The notes: a model not told the origin generated them from the sequence alone. A stretch of DNA of 64,000 bases from Gordonia jinghuaiqii (GCF_014041935.1 NZ_CP059491.1:496001-560000), one strand, 5' to 3'. Shown: positions 45,242 through 55,866, numbered from the stretch's first letter. Program-made: numbers and translations.

Positions 45242-46519
45242 GTGACCAATGTCTTTGATCGGCTGACCGGGCAAGAGGCGATCGCCGACGATCTGCGTGC
45301 CGCCGCGCGGGCCGCGCGGGTCCTCTCCAAGCGTCTCGACGCGGGCTCGGCGCGCGAGATGTTCCTGCCCGACGACGAGATCCCGGGCGTCGACGCGGGA
45401 TGGACGCGCGCGTCGATGACCCATTCCTGGCTCTTCACCGGGCCTCCCGGGAGCGGACGCTCGGTTGCGGCGATGTGCTTCGCGGCTGCCCTGCAGTGCC
45501 AGACGCCCGACGCCGCGAACGTCGGCTGCGGCGAGTGCCGCGCGTGCGTGACGGTGATGGCCAAGACCCACGCCGACGTCCGCCACGTCGTCCCGGAGGG
45601 GTTGAGCCTTGCGGTGGGGGCCATGCGCGACATCGTCCAGGCCGCTGCGCGTCGCCCTGGCACGGGTCGCTGGCAGATCGTCATCGTCGAGGACGCCGAC
45701 CGGCTCACCGAGCAGGCGGCGAATGCGTTGCTGAAGGTCGTCGAGGAGCCGCCGTCGCGGACGGTGTTCCTGCTGTGCGCGCCGTCGGTCGATCCCGAGG
45801 ACATCTCGGTGACGCTGCGATCGCGGTGCCGGCACGTCGCGCTGGTGACGCCGACGACCGCCGACATCGAACGGGTCCTCGCCGAACGCGACGGGCTCGA
45901 CCCCGAGCAGGCTCGGTGGGCTGCCTCGGTGTGCGGCGGCCACATCGGCCGCGCCCGTCGCCTCGCCACCGATCCGGACGCGCGGGCGCAGCGTGAGAAG
46001 GCTCTGGGCCTGGCGCGGGCGGCGTCTCGGGATTCGACCGCGTACGCGGCAGCCGAGGAGCTGGTGCGGTCGGCCGAACAGGCCGCCAAGGCCATCAGTG
46101 CCGAACTCGACGAGGCCGAGACCGACGACATGAGGACCGCGCTCGGTGCAGGCGGCACCGGCAAGGGGACCGCACGGATGCCGCGCGGCACCGCCGGTGC
46201 GCTCAAGGAACTGGAGAAGCGCCAGAAATCCAGGGCCACCCGCGTCGGCCGCGACGTCCTCGACCGCGCTCTCGTCGACCTCGCCGCATTGTTCCGCGAC
46301 GCCCTGGTCGTCGGTGTCGGTGCGCAGGTGACGGCCATGCATCCGGACAAGGCCGACGACATCGCGATCCCGCTCGCCGGATACGCCAGACCCGAGCAGC
46401 TGCTGCAGTGTGTGGAGGCCGTTCTCGCGTGCCGAGAAGCCCTCGACATGAATGTGAAACCGAAGTTCGCCGTCGACGATCTCGTGGCCACCATCGGCTT
46501 GGCGCTCAAGGGCAAGTGA
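45242..46519 (+). CDS. holB: DNA polymerase III subunit delta-prime
   Basis: A 425-residue AAA+ clamp-loader subunit. The Walker A region GPPGSGRS has Arg for Lys, as expected for the non-hydrolysing delta-prime. Zinc-binding Cys in CQTPDAANVGCGECRAC, then IVEDADRLTEQAANALLKVVEEP and the SRC motif (LRSRCRHV). A polar Gly/Thr linker near residue 300 precedes the C-terminal collar domain. GTG 45242 follows TAGGGT by 6 bases, so it is probably leaderless. Counterpart of Rv3644c. Confidence 0.92.
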   Translation: MTNVFDRLTGQEAIADDLRAAARAARVLSKRLDAGSAREMFLPDDEIPGVDAGWTRASMTHSWLFTGPPGSGRSVAAMCFAAALQCQTPDAANVGCGECRACVTVMAKTHADVRHVVPEGLSLAVGAMRDIVQAAARRPGTGRWQIVIVEDADRLTEQAANALLKVVEEPPSRTVFLLCAPSVDPEDISVTLRSRCRHVALVTPTTADIERVLAERDGLDPEQARWAASVCGGHIGRARRLATDPDARAQREKALGLARAASRDSTAYAAAEELVRSAEQAAKAISAELDEAETDDMRTALGAGGTGKGTARMPRGTAGALKELEKRQKSRATRVGRDVLDRALVDLAALFRDALVVGVGAQVTAMHPDKADDIAIPLAGYARPEQLLQCVEAVLACREALDMNVKPKFAVDDLVATIGLALKGK

Positions 46520-46629
46520 GCCCGAGCAGGGCGGTGCAGAGTCCTCCGAGCGAGCCCAATGCGCCAGGGCCGACGAGGGTTACGCATCCTTAACGCTTCA
46601 GCAACACGGCCTCTCTAACGTCTCCGATC

Positions 46630-47451
46630 ATGACACGCCCCCTGGGTACGGGGATCAACGTCTCCGGGTTGACCAAGACGTTCGCCTCTCGCTCGCTGCG
46701 TGGCAGCTCGACTGTGACCGCGTTGTCGGATGTCTCGCTGACCACGTCCGAAGGCTCGTTCCTGTCGTTGCTCGGACCATCGGGCTGCGGCAAATCCACC
46801 GTGCTGCGCATCCTTGCCGGCCTGGAGTCGGCGACCGAGGGAACGGCACTGATGAACGGCCACTCGCCGCAGGACCTGCAGCGAAATCGGGAGCTGGGCA
46901 TCGCCTTCCAGGATTCTGCGTTGCTGCCCTGGCGGTCGGTGGAGTCCAACATCAAGCTGCCGCTGCAGGTCGGCGGCCTGCCCGTCGACGACGACCTCAT
47001 CGCCGACCTCATCGACCTCGTCGGACTCAAGGGCTTCGAGAAATCCAAACCGGCCACCCTGTCCGGCGGTATGCGCCAACGTGTCTCGATCGCACGCGCC
47101 CTCGTCGTGAAACCGACGGCACTACTGCTCGACGAACCGTTCGGCGCGCTCGACGACATGACCCGTCAGCGGCTCAACGTCGAACTGCTCCGTATCTGGA
47201 CCGAGAAACCGGCCACGACCCTGATGGTGACCCACGGGATCGCCGAGGCGGTGTTCCTCTCCGACGTGGTGGCGGTGATGAGCCCGCGTCCGGGGCGGGT
47301 CGTCGAGACGGTGACGATCGACCTTCCGCGACCCCGCGTACCGGAGATGATGCGCACGCCCGAGTTCCACGAGATCCACGACCATCTGTCGGGGCTGCTC
47401 TTCGGTAGAGCTGCCGGAGAGGCGCAGATCGCGGAGGGCGTGGGTGGCTAG
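46630..47451 (+). CDS. ABC transporter ATP-binding protein (NitT/TauT family)
   Basis: A 273-residue importer ATPase. Walker [13 protein letters not shown]-loop [13 protein letters not shown], signature [15 protein letters not shown], Walker [14 protein letters not shown]-loop [13 protein letters not shown]. The LLPWRSV and RPGRV blocks are typical of nitrate/sulfonate/thiamine-precursor importers. First of a four-gene operon with two permeases and a binding protein; it overlaps the first permease by 8 bases. The operon begins 110 bases after holB and breaks the conserved mycobacterial order. Confidence 0.92.
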   Translation: MTRPLGTGINVSGLTKTFASRSLRGSSTVTALSDVSLTTSEGSFLSLLGPSGCGKSTVLRILAGLESATEGTALMNGHSPQDLQRNRELGIAFQDSALLPWRSVESNIKLPLQVGGLPVDDDLIADLIDLVGLKGFEKSKPATLSGGMRQRVSIARALVVKPTALLLDEPFGALDDMTRQRLNVELLRIWTEKPATTLMVTHGIAEAVFLSDVVAVMSPRPGRVVETVTIDLPRPRVPEMMRTPEFHEIHDHLSGLLFGRAAGEAQIAEGVGG

Positions 47452-48217
47452 ATTCGGGGCGGGCCGATGGCTGGCCGGGCTCGGAGGGATCGCCGGACTC
47501 GTCGCGCTCTGGTGGATCGCCGGTGCGCTGGAGTGGTTCGGCGGGACCATTCCGACCCCGTGGTCCGTTCTCGCGCAGATCGGTGAGACCGGCTCGGCAT
47601 ACTACATCGACAACTTCTCTCTCACAATCGAACTCGCTCTCCGCGGATTCATCTGGGGAAACGCCCTCGCGATCGCGTTGGCGGTGGTCGTGATCCTCGT
47701 GCCGCCGGCGGAGGGCCTCGCCACCCAGCTCGCGATCCTGTCGTACTGCACGCCGATCATCGCGGTCGCGCCGATCATCCAGGTCGCGTTCGCCGAGGTG
47801 TCGACGATGATCGTCTTCCTCGCGGCGATCTCGGTGTTCTTCACGACGATGATCGGTGCGTTGTCGGGATTGCGGTCACCGCACTCGGGCAGCATCGACC
47901 TCGTCAAGGTCTACGGCGGCGGCCGCTTCGCGCAGTTGTGGCGGGTGCGCTCGGTGGCCGCACTCCCGAACACTCTCGCGGCGATCAAGATCGCCGCTCC
48001 GGCAGCCGTTCTCGGCGCGGTGCTCGGTGAGTTCCTCGCGATGCCCGAGACCGGCGCCGGTCCGGCGATGATCATCGCTCAGCAGAGCGGGAACATTCCG
48101 CAGGTCTGGGCGATCGCGCTCATCAGTGGTGCCGTCGCCGGTCTCGGGTACGCGGTGGTCGCGGTGGTCGCGAGGTATGCGACCACCTGGTCGACCGGAA
48201 CGGCGATGGGCCGATGA
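47444..48217 (+). CDS. ABC transporter permease 1 (NitT/TauT family)
   Basis: A 257-residue BPD-type permease with about six helices. The EAA-like loop is [24 protein letters not shown], followed by [19 protein letters not shown], typical of SsuC/TauC-like permeases. GTG 47444 lies inside the end of the ATPase gene and the stop overlaps the next start (ATGA). It pairs with permease 2 to form a heterodimer. Confidence 0.9.
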   Translation: MARFGAGRWLAGLGGIAGLVALWWIAGALEWFGGTIPTPWSVLAQIGETGSAYYIDNFSLTIELALRGFIWGNALAIALAVVVILVPPAEGLATQLAILSYCTPIIAVAPIIQVAFAEVSTMIVFLAAISVFFTTMIGALSGLRSPHSGSIDLVKVYGGGRFAQLWRVRSVAALPNTLAAIKIAAPAAVLGAVLGEFLAMPETGAGPAMIIAQQSGNIPQVWAIALISGAVAGLGYAVVAVVARYATTWSTGTAMGR

Positions 48218-49032
48218 GCGCCACAGTCGGGAGCATCCGGGTCGGCGGACTGTGGGCCACAGCGCGTTTCCTCGGGTCTCTGTTGTTGTCGTTCGTGCTG
48301 ATCCTGGTGATCTGGTGGCTGTTCCTGCTGGCGTTTCCCGACATCGGGCCGATAATCGGACGTACGCCGGTCGACGTGTTCGACTATCTGTTCGTCGCCC
48401 CCGGTGCACCGCAATCGCGTGCGGAGATCCTGGACAACCTGTGGATCACGTTGCAGGACGCGGCGATCGGCTTCTCGACAGGAATGCTGGCCGCTGTCGC
48501 GACGGCGTCGGTGTTCGTGGTGTCCCGGTCCACGGCGCAGACCTTCATGCCGATCGCGATGCTGTTGCGGTCGGTGCCGCTGGTCGCGATGACCCCGCTG
48601 ATCACCGTCATCGTCGGACGTGGTGTTGCCGTGGTCGCGGTGATGGGCGGCATCGTCGTGTTCTTTCCCGCGCTCGTGATGATCATGACGGGCCTGGCCA
48701 ACGCGCCGCGGCAGATCACCGACGTGATCAGCGTCTACGGCGGCAGCCGGTGGACCGCGTTGCGCCGGGCGGCCATTCCGTCTGCGGTGCCCGCTCTGTT
48801 CAGCGCGGCCAAGGTGTCGGTACCGGGCGCGCTCATCGGCGCGACCGTCGCCGAGTGGCTGGGGACCAACAAGGGTCTCGGTGCGTCGTTGCAGCAGGCC
48901 CTGCCCGCCGCCGCCTACGACGAACTGTGGGCCTCGGTACTGGTCATCACGGTGGCCTCGATCGTCCTGTACGCGATTGTCGGCGTTTTCGAGACGGTCG
49001 TGCTGGCACAGATGGGAATGCAACAAACCTGA
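48214..49032 (+). CDS. ABC transporter permease 2 (NitT/TauT family)
   Basis: A 272-residue permease with an N-terminal helix (FLGSLLLSFVLILVIWWLFLL) and the coupling loop SVYGGSRWTALRRAAIPSAVPAL, then VSVPGALIGATVAEWLGTNKGLG. Two different permeases in one operon are usual for thiamine-precursor (ThiX-like) and related NMT1 systems; sulfonate systems normally have one. It overlaps permease 1 by 4 bases. Confidence 0.9.
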   Translation: MSATVGSIRVGGLWATARFLGSLLLSFVLILVIWWLFLLAFPDIGPIIGRTPVDVFDYLFVAPGAPQSRAEILDNLWITLQDAAIGFSTGMLAAVATASVFVVSRSTAQTFMPIAMLLRSVPLVAMTPLITVIVGRGVAVVAVMGGIVVFFPALVMIMTGLANAPRQITDVISVYGGSRWTALRRAAIPSAVPALFSAAKVSVPGALIGATVAEWLGTNKGLGASLQQALPAAAYDELWASVLVITVASIVLYAIVGVFETVVLAQMGMQQT

Positions 49033-49081
49033 GGTCGGGCGCCTGCACGACCCAGTTGTCATCTCGGAAGGGAACTCTCAC

Positions 49082-50143
49082 ATGTCCAACTCCTTCGACC
49101 GACGGTCCTTTCTGCGCTATTCGATGATCGCCGGTGGCGCCGCGGGCGCGCTGGGCCTCACCGGTGCGCTGTCGTCGTGCAGCAGCGACAGCGGTTCCGG
49201 TGGCGGCGCTTCGTCGATGAACCCGAAAGTGCAGTTGTCCTGGCAGAAAAACATCGAGTTCGCGGGGGAGTACTTCGCCATCGAGAACGGCTATTACGAC
49301 GCCGAGGGGCTCGGTACGCCGGAGCTCATCACCGGCGGTGGTGCCGGCACCGGCGTCGAAACCGGTCTGACGGCCAACAAGGTGTGGATCGGCATGACCG
49401 CACCGCAGCTGACCGCACCGGTCATCCTGCAGGGCGCCGCGCTGATGACGGTCGCGGCGACGTTCCAGCGCAACCCGTTCTGCATCGTGTCGTCGGCGGG
49501 CAGGCCGATCCTCAGCCCGGAAGAGATGAAGGGCCGCAAGATCGGTGTGCAGGCGTCCAACGAGAACGTCTTCAAGGCGCTGCTGACGGCCAACAACATG
49601 ACCGAATCCGACGTCCAGAAGATCACCGTCCAGTACGACCCGACACCGCTGAAGAACGGCGAGGTCGACGGCTGGGTCAGCTACGTGACCAACGAGCCGA
49701 TCACGTTGGAGGAGAGCGGTTTCCCGAACGCCAACTTCTTGTTCGCCGACTTCAACCTGCCACTCGTCGCCGAGACACTGGTGGTGCGGCAGGAGACCAT
49801 CGACAACGAACGCGACAAGCTGAAGGCCTTCCTCAAGGCCGACATCAAGGGCTGGTACGACGCGGTGGCCGACCCCGCGGGTTCGGCACGTCTGGCGGTG
49901 ACCGAATACGGCAAGGACTTGGGACTCGACGAGGCCGAGCAGACGAAGGAGGCGATCGCGCAGAACGCACTCGTCGTCTCCGACGACACCAAGGCGAACG
50001 GCCTGCTCACGATGACCGACGAACTCATCGCTCAGAACATCGAAGCCCTGGCCAAGGCCGGTTACGACATCAAGCCGGCGCAGATCTTCGACATGTCACT
50101 GATCAAAGAGGTCTACGAGGAGAACCCCGATCTCAAGAGGTGA
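49082..50143 (+). CDS. NMT1/THI5-like substrate-binding lipoprotein
   Basis: A 353-residue binding protein. The N terminus combines a twin-arginine motif (FDRRSFLRYS) with a lipobox (LSSC, Cys near residue 33), so it is probably Tat-exported and lipid-anchored. WQKNIEFAGEYFAIENGYYDAEGL is the NMT1/THI5 start, used by proteins binding pyrimidine thiamine precursors and similar small aromatics. ATG 49082 has GGAAGGGAA upstream. Last gene of the importer operon. The ligand is not proven; no thiamine riboswitch was seen upstream. Confidence 0.9.
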   Translation: MSNSFDRRSFLRYSMIAGGAAGALGLTGALSSCSSDSGSGGGASSMNPKVQLSWQKNIEFAGEYFAIENGYYDAEGLGTPELITGGGAGTGVETGLTANKVWIGMTAPQLTAPVILQGAALMTVAATFQRNPFCIVSSAGRPILSPEEMKGRKIGVQASNENVFKALLTANNMTESDVQKITVQYDPTPLKNGEVDGWVSYVTNEPITLEESGFPNANFLFADFNLPLVAETLVVRQETIDNERDKLKAFLKADIKGWYDAVADPAGSARLAVTEYGKDLGLDEAEQTKEAIAQNALVVSDDTKANGLLTMTDELIAQNIEALAKAGYDIKPAQIFDMSLIKEVYEENPDLKR

Positions 50144-50215
50144 CCCCGCGTCTGCGACCTATCATGGGTCCACGGTGCCGGGCAGTGACCGGGGTCGATG
50201 AGCAAAGGAGCGCGC

Positions 50216-50422
50216 ATGTCGGACTTCATCCGCAAGATCAAGGACGAGGCCAAAGCGGTGTCGGCGGCCATCGACCAGGAGCTGACGGTCCTCGAAGGTG
50301 TCCCGGGGTACGACCCGCTCGCCGACAACCACAATGACAACGACAATGACAACACTGACGACAAAGAGGACGTCGACGCCGCCGATGACGCTTCTCGAGC
50401 CGAGACCGAGTCGCCGAAGTAG
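50216..50422 (+). CDS. Small acidic hypothetical protein
   Basis: A 68-residue protein: a helical first half (SDFIRKIKDEAKAVSAAIDQE) and a highly acidic disordered second half with NDNDNDN coded by short GACAAT repeats. ATG 50216 is chosen because AAAGGAG lies 5 bases upstream; ATG 50198 precedes that site. It follows the importer operon by 72 bases and ends at its own terminator. Function unknown. Confidence 0.7.
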   Translation: MSDFIRKIKDEAKAVSAAIDQELTVLEGVPGYDPLADNHNDNDNDNTDDKEDVDAADDASRAETESPK

Positions 50423-50439
50423 TCGAACAACTCCACGGG

Positions 50440-50472
50440 CGGCCGCCGGGCAGTGACTCCACCCGGCGGCCG
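50440..50472. terminator. Bidirectional terminator
   Basis: A perfect 11-bp stem (CGGCCGCCGGG with its complement) and an 11-base loop, between the convergent genes ending at 50422 and 50488. Confidence 0.82.
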
Positions 50473-50487
50473 TTGTGCCAGATGTGC

Positions 50488-51436
<949 letters not shown>

Positions 51437-51478
51437 CCCGCGCAAGGGTCGGATGACATCTGAGAGAGAAGGTGCTTT

Positions 51479-52039
51479 GTGAGCGACGTGGCCGATCCGC
51501 GTGACCTGGTGATACGTGTTGCGGATCAGCTGTTCAACGCCAACGGTGTCCACAGCGTGGGAATGGACAAGGTGCGTGATGCGGCGGGAGTATCGCTCAA
51601 GAAGATCTATTCGATGTTCCCGTCCAAGGAAGCGCTGATCCTCGCGGTGCTGGACGATCGGAGCCGGCAGTGGAATGCCGGGATCGCCGAATGTGCTGAC
51701 GGCAAGACGGCGCCGCGGGAGAAACTGCTGGCCATCTTCGACTTCCTGCTCGGGTGGTTCGGCGCCGACGAGTTCCGGGGATGTGCGTTCATCAACGCCT
51801 ACGGAGAGCTCGGCGCCGAGATGCCGTCGGTCGCCGACGCTGTCCGCAGGCAGAAGGCGGACTTCCAGGAATATGTGGCCGGACTCGTCGGCGAACTCGG
51901 TGGTCCGCCGAGTCTTGCCGCGCAGCTGTCCATTCTCGCCGAGGGGGCGCAGACGACTGCCGCCATCGTGGGCTCGACGCAGCCGGCCGACGATGCTCGT
52001 TCGGCCGCTCGGGTGCTGATCGATCAGGCGATGGGGTAG
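51479..52039 (+). CDS. TetR family transcriptional regulator
   Basis: A 186-residue repressor. The helix-turn-helix is at about 28-50 (VGMDKVRDAAGVSLKKIYSMFPSKEAL); the C-terminal ligand domain includes FRGCAFINAYGELGAEMP, a pattern shared with regulators of electrophile- or oxidant-responsive hydrolases. GTG 51479 has GAAGG 6 bases upstream. It likely binds the two GAACGATCGTTC palindromes and controls itself and the divergent hydrolase. Confidence 0.92.
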   Translation: MSDVADPRDLVIRVADQLFNANGVHSVGMDKVRDAAGVSLKKIYSMFPSKEALILAVLDDRSRQWNAGIAECADGKTAPREKLLAIFDFLLGWFGADEFRGCAFINAYGELGAEMPSVADAVRRQKADFQEYVAGLVGELGGPPSLAAQLSILAEGAQTTAAIVGSTQPADDARSAARVLIDQAMG

Positions 52040-52173
52040 CGGGTCGTTTTTTTCCGGCAATTCGGACAGCCCGATCTACTTAGTGCTGCTAATGTTGCCT
52101 CGATATTCACTGAAATCCGAAGTCGGCGTGTCGATGTCATCGGTTGCGGTGCTCGGATGATGAAGGGAACGAG

Positions 52174-52749
52174 ATGCGGATACCTCGACACATCGGCGTG
52201 GCTGCGGCTGCGGTTGCCTCGGCGGTCACGCTGTTGATGGGTGCCGGGGCCGGCGACGCGTCGGCCCTGACGGTGGACCCCAGCAAGTTCGGTCACACCG
52301 CGTCGCTGACCGCCGGCGTCCTCTCCGTCGCGGTGACCAACTCGACGGCCCGTTCGGTGCGCTGCCAGCTGTCCGTCCATCGGGAGGCCGACAGTACGCA
52401 GCTGACCACAACCGTCGATGCCGTCAACGCGGAACTCGCCCGAACGGTGCTCACTGCTGCCGGTGCCGCCAACCTCGCCGCGCTGCGCTCGAGTGTCGCG
52501 GCGGGCGCCCTCGCGACGCTCTGGACCGACAAGACCATCGAAGCGTCGGCGACGTCGTCCGCGTCGTGGAACTCCGGGCGCACCGACTCCTCGTATGTGA
52601 TCTACCAGGACTGCGCCTCGACCGACTCCCTTCTGGGCCTGCCGACAGGCGTCGGCGCAGCTCAGGTCTACACCGTCACCGGGACCGGTGAGCCGGTCGA
52701 TGCCCCCGGCTCTACCGGCAGTCTGGGCTCACTCATCCCCGGACTCTGA
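52174..52749 (+). CDS. Secreted hypothetical protein
   Basis: A 191-residue protein with a signal peptide (basic MRIPRH, hydrophobic core, probable cut after ASA near residue 31). The mature part is beta-rich with Thr/Ser/Ala-rich stretches, two Cys (RCQLSV and DCASTD) and a Gly/Ser tail. No family recognised. ATG 52174 has AAGGGA 5 bases upstream. It converges on the PE-PPE-like gene. Confidence 0.7.
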   Translation: MRIPRHIGVAAAAVASAVTLLMGAGAGDASALTVDPSKFGHTASLTAGVLSVAVTNSTARSVRCQLSVHREADSTQLTTTVDAVNAELARTVLTAAGAANLAALRSSVAAGALATLWTDKTIEASATSSASWNSGRTDSSYVIYQDCASTDSLLGLPTGVGAAQVYTVTGTGEPVDAPGSTGSLGSLIPGL

Positions 52750-52829
52750 GTCAGGAAACCGCGCGGTCGACATCCCGTGACGGACCCACGTGACACCGGA
52801 CCGTCAGTAGGGGTCGTCGGTCGGGAACC

Positions 52830-54296
52830 CTAGTCAGGCTCGGAGGCGGAGCCGGCGTCGGACCCGCTCGACGAGTCGGTGTCGGCGGTGTCGGCGCTGT
52901 GTGAGTCGGTGTTGTCTGCGTCGGTCCCGTCCGAGCTGTCACCGGCGGGATCTCCGGGGTCGCCATCGCCGGACGATCCCGAATCCGACGGTGCCCCAGC
53001 ATCATCGACATCGTAGGGTGAGTTGTCGGAGGGTACTTCTCCGGCCGGGTCGTCACCGGCGTCCGACGCTGCGTCTCCATCGACGGGTCCGGGTGCAATG
53101 ATGTCGGGCTGGGGGAGCGCGGAGTCCGTTCCGGTCGCGACGGCGGCCGGCACGGTCACGCTGTAACCATCCGCTGTCGTTGTGGCCGAACCGGCAACGG
53201 TACCGGCGGTCACCGAGACGCCGGGCGCCGCGGTCGCCGGGGTGGGCGCATGGGTGGGATAGTACGCCTCGGCCAGACGATCCCACTTGTCGAAATCATC
53301 TGAGGAATAGGGGATTCCGAGCTCGTCGTGGACGAGTTGGAAGAGCAGGGCGAACGGATGAGCGGCGTCGTACACCGCGTAGGTGGTGTTGCGGCTCGTG
53401 AGCAGTGTCGGAGTGCCGAGGCTGTCGATCTCGCCGTAAGTCTGACTTCCGTTGCCGGAGTGGATGGTCAGGAAGCCCGCGACATTGACGGCGGCGGAAG
53501 TGGCCGGGCGGTACCACACCCACTGGAAGTTGCCGATCGGGTCGCCGACGATGATGATCGACGTGACCTCGACGTCGCCGGTTCCCCGAGGATCGCGTGC
53601 GCCGTTGGATTCGATCCCGATCAGACCTGCCAGCTCGGGCAGGACAGGCGTCGTCGCAAGCCAGGCCTTGATTCCCCAGGGATTTCGCGGGTCGGAGACG
53701 AGAATGATCGCCGTCGACTCCGCCGGGATCAGTCCGGTCTCGAACGCATCCTCTGCCGCATCGCCGAGAGCGTCGGCGCCCTGCGAGAAGCCGGTGTAGA
53801 CGACGAACGGCCGATCGTCACCCATCCCGGCGAACGCCGTCATCACGGCGAGATTCTGCTCCATCGCAACGGCTTTCGAGACATCGTAACTCGGAGACAG
53901 CAGCGACGGCTTGCCGGATCGGCCGGCGATGATCGGACCGAAGGCCTGCGGATAGTTGACGACCAAGGTGGTGCGGTCGCCGATGACAGGGAGATTGCGT
54001 GCGATCAGGGTGCCGTCGTCGGTCCCCGGGGTGAGGACCATGACGGTGCCCTCGGGAAGTCCGCCGAACCCGTCGCGCACGTTGTCGGGTTGAGTCGCGT
54101 CGTACACCGTCGCGCTCTCGACGAGTGCGTCGACGACCTCGGCGACGTTGGTCGTGGCCAGTGCGGTCGGAACGATGGTGCCGAGCGCCAGAGCGCCCAG
54201 GGTGACCGAAGTCGCGGTCAGTCGCGACGACCTGGTGGTCTGCCGAGCGACGTCATTCTTGCGGGCGCGGTGTCTACCGCGCCGGTGTGCTGCCAC
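52830..54296 (-). CDS. Secreted PE-PPE-domain hydrolase with acidic tail
   Basis: A 488-residue exported protein. A basic N terminus and hydrophobic segment (SVTLGALALGTIVPTALA) form the signal. The core resembles the PE-PPE serine-hydrolase domain: VMVLTPGTDD, NYPQAFGP, nucleophile Ser in VYTGFSQGADAL, and PIGNFQWVWYRP. No PE or PPE leader is present. The final 110 residues are Asp/Ser/Gly-rich and probably disordered. GTG 54296 has GAGGGGG 6 bases upstream and is preferred over TTG 54374. Esterase activity is inferred from the family. Confidence 0.82.
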   Translation of the reverse strand: MAAHRRGRHRARKNDVARQTTRSSRLTATSVTLGALALGTIVPTALATTNVAEVVDALVESATVYDATQPDNVRDGFGGLPEGTVMVLTPGTDDGTLIARNLPVIGDRTTLVVNYPQAFGPIIAGRSGKPSLLSPSYDVSKAVAMEQNLAVMTAFAGMGDDRPFVVYTGFSQGADALGDAAEDAFETGLIPAESTAIILVSDPRNPWGIKAWLATTPVLPELAGLIGIESNGARDPRGTGDVEVTSIIIVGDPIGNFQWVWYRPATSAAVNVAGFLTIHSGNGSQTYGEIDSLGTPTLLTSRNTTYAVYDAAHPFALLFQLVHDELGIPYSSDDFDKWDRLAEAYYPTHAPTPATAAPGVSVTAGTVAGSATTTADGYSVTVPAAVATGTDSALPQPDIIAPGPVDGDAASDAGDDPAGEVPSDNSPYDVDDAGAPSDSGSSGDGDPGDPAGDSSDGTDADNTDSHSADTADTDSSSGSDAGSASEPD

Positions 54297-54840
54297 GCGT
54301 GGCCCCCTCAGTCGGTCGAAGCGTAAGCGACCGAAGTGTGGCCCACTGTCCTCTGAACGAATCAATTCAGACAAACCGTGCTCAGTTCGTCTAACGGACT
54401 AATCAAACGATGGCTCGAAGTGGCTGGGCAGCAACAGGAGTGGCGATCCTATGGCGACGATGGGGCGTCGGAGAGGGCACGGCTGACCGGTCTGATGAGT
54501 TGTTCTTTCTCTGACTATCCGATGCGCCGGGGCCATGAAGTGGATAACACTAATTGTTAGTGATGCTGACGGTGCGGCTGTTCTTTCCCTCAATGTGCGG
54601 ACCGCTCTGCTCGAGAATGAACAGTCGTCGGCCGTCGACCCGTCGGAGTTCCCGCAAGCTGAGACGCCCTGCCGGTTCATCCGGCGAACGGTGCCGCAAC
54701 AGTGGGGCGGATGGCGTCTGCCGCGATCGCCATCCGTGGACCGATCACGACCTTGCCAGATCCCGGTCCGCGAGAGCGTTGGCTGTGGATCCCCGGGCCT
54801 GCGGCCTGGCGACCGGGTCGGGGAGAACGCCGGGTCGAGA
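54297..54840. other. Intergenic region without a supportable gene
   Basis: About 540 bases between the PE-PPE-like gene and tRNA-Thr, less GC-rich in its left half (54360-54600). Short frames on both strands have no conserved features. The left part probably carries the promoter of the PE-PPE-like gene. Confidence 0.5.
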
Positions 54841-54916
54841 TGGAGCCGCCCAGGGGAATCGAACCCCTGACCTATTCATTACGAGTGAATTGCTCTACCG
54901 ACTGAGCTAGGGCGGC
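54841..54916 (-). tRNA. tRNA-Thr (anticodon CGT)
   Basis: Complete cloverleaf on the minus strand: acceptor GCCGCCC/GGGCGGC, anticodon loop CTCGTAA (anticodon CGT) on stem ATTCA/TGAAT, T arm CAGGGGTTCGATTCCCCTG. The discriminator T is followed by an encoded CCA (54841-54843). In M. tuberculosis a tRNA-Thr follows Rv3644c; here about 8.3 kb separates them. Confidence 0.97.
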
Positions 54917-55011
54917 GTGCTACGCGAGGCAGCGCAGATGAGTCTAGCGAGTCCGCGGCCGGCAGCAAAAACCGGCTCCCCGGAGGGTGAGATCCTGCAC
55001 GGACCGTGCTC

Positions 55012-55866
55012 TCAGAGGGGATAGTCCTGACCGCAGGGGACGGGTGTCCGGTGCCTCGGGTCGAGGGCGTTGCGGACCAGCGCGGCGACGGTCGGGGAGT
55101 AGGCCATGCCGACGTGACCGATCGTCGACGCCGGGCACACCTCCTGAATCACCGAGTTCACGACGTTGGGGCCGCCGGGCGACATGAGGGTCAGCTGGTA
55201 CGGCGTGGATATCTCGTCGTACCGGGTTGCGAGATTGACGTACCGGATCGACGGGCGTCTCGGCCCCCAGTAGCTCTGGCCAGGGGCTCGGGCGGGTAAT
55301 CGGTCGGTGAGCGCCCCCACGCGGGAGTAGCCCTGGTTCGACGCCGAGAGCCCGACGATCGTGTCGACCTGTTCCGCACGCCCCGTCAGCTGCGTGACCA
55401 GCTGGGCGATCGCCCCACCCTGGCTGTGTCCCACGAAGTCGACCTTGGCGGCGCCGGTGGCGTCGAGCACTCGGTCGAGGAAGGCCGCGACCTGCCGCGC
55501 GGACTTCTCCTTGTTGCCCAGCCCGCCGGTGTTGCCGCTCCAGCTGGTCTGGCCATAGGTCAGGCTGAAGACGCAGTAGCCCGCGTTCGCCAGGGTCGGC
55601 GCGAGGTAGGCCCAGTTGGCGCTCTGGTTCATCGCGGTGGCGTGCAGCAGCAGCACCGGATCGCGGCCTTCGCGGTCGCGGCACGCGAAGCGGTTGGCGC
55701 CCGGCGGCGACTCCGACGCCGGGCTGAGGTACCGGGTGGCGATGGCGCTCGCCGCGTCGGTGGTGACCGGGAACGGGACGGCCTGTGCGCCGCCCGCGCC
55801 GAGCACGACGCAGGCGGACGCGAGTGCGGTGGCCACGGCGGCCAAGCCGAATCGGGCTCGGGACAT
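55012..55866 (-). CDS. Secreted triacylglycerol lipase/esterase
   Basis: A 284-residue secreted alpha/beta hydrolase. The signal peptide is cut after AQA near residue 29. LLLHATAMNQSANW forms the oxyanion region, nucleophile Ser sits in FVGHSQGGAIAQL, and His in IGHVGMAYSP. Two Cys near the ends (ACRDREG, EVCPAST) may form disulfides. This matches the actinobacterial secreted lipase group (lipase class 2). It appears monocistronic; the ribosome site is weak. Confidence 0.87.
   Translation of the reverse strand: MSRARFGLAAVATALASACVVLGAGGAQAVPFPVTTDAASAIATRYLSPASESPPGANRFACRDREGRDPVLLLHATAMNQSANWAYLAPTLANAGYCVFSLTYGQTSWSGNTGGLGNKEKSARQVAAFLDRVLDATGAAKVDFVGHSQGGAIAQLVTQLTGRAEQVDTIVGLSASNQGYSRVGALTDRLPARAPGQSYWGPRRPSIRYVNLATRYDEISTPYQLTLMSPGGPNVVNSVIQEVCPASTIGHVGMAYSPTVAALVRNALDPRHRTPVPCGQDYPL

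Noticed and set aside
54535..54870. Rightward frame of 111 codons
   Set aside because: It runs into the tRNA-Thr sequence and shows no conserved domain.
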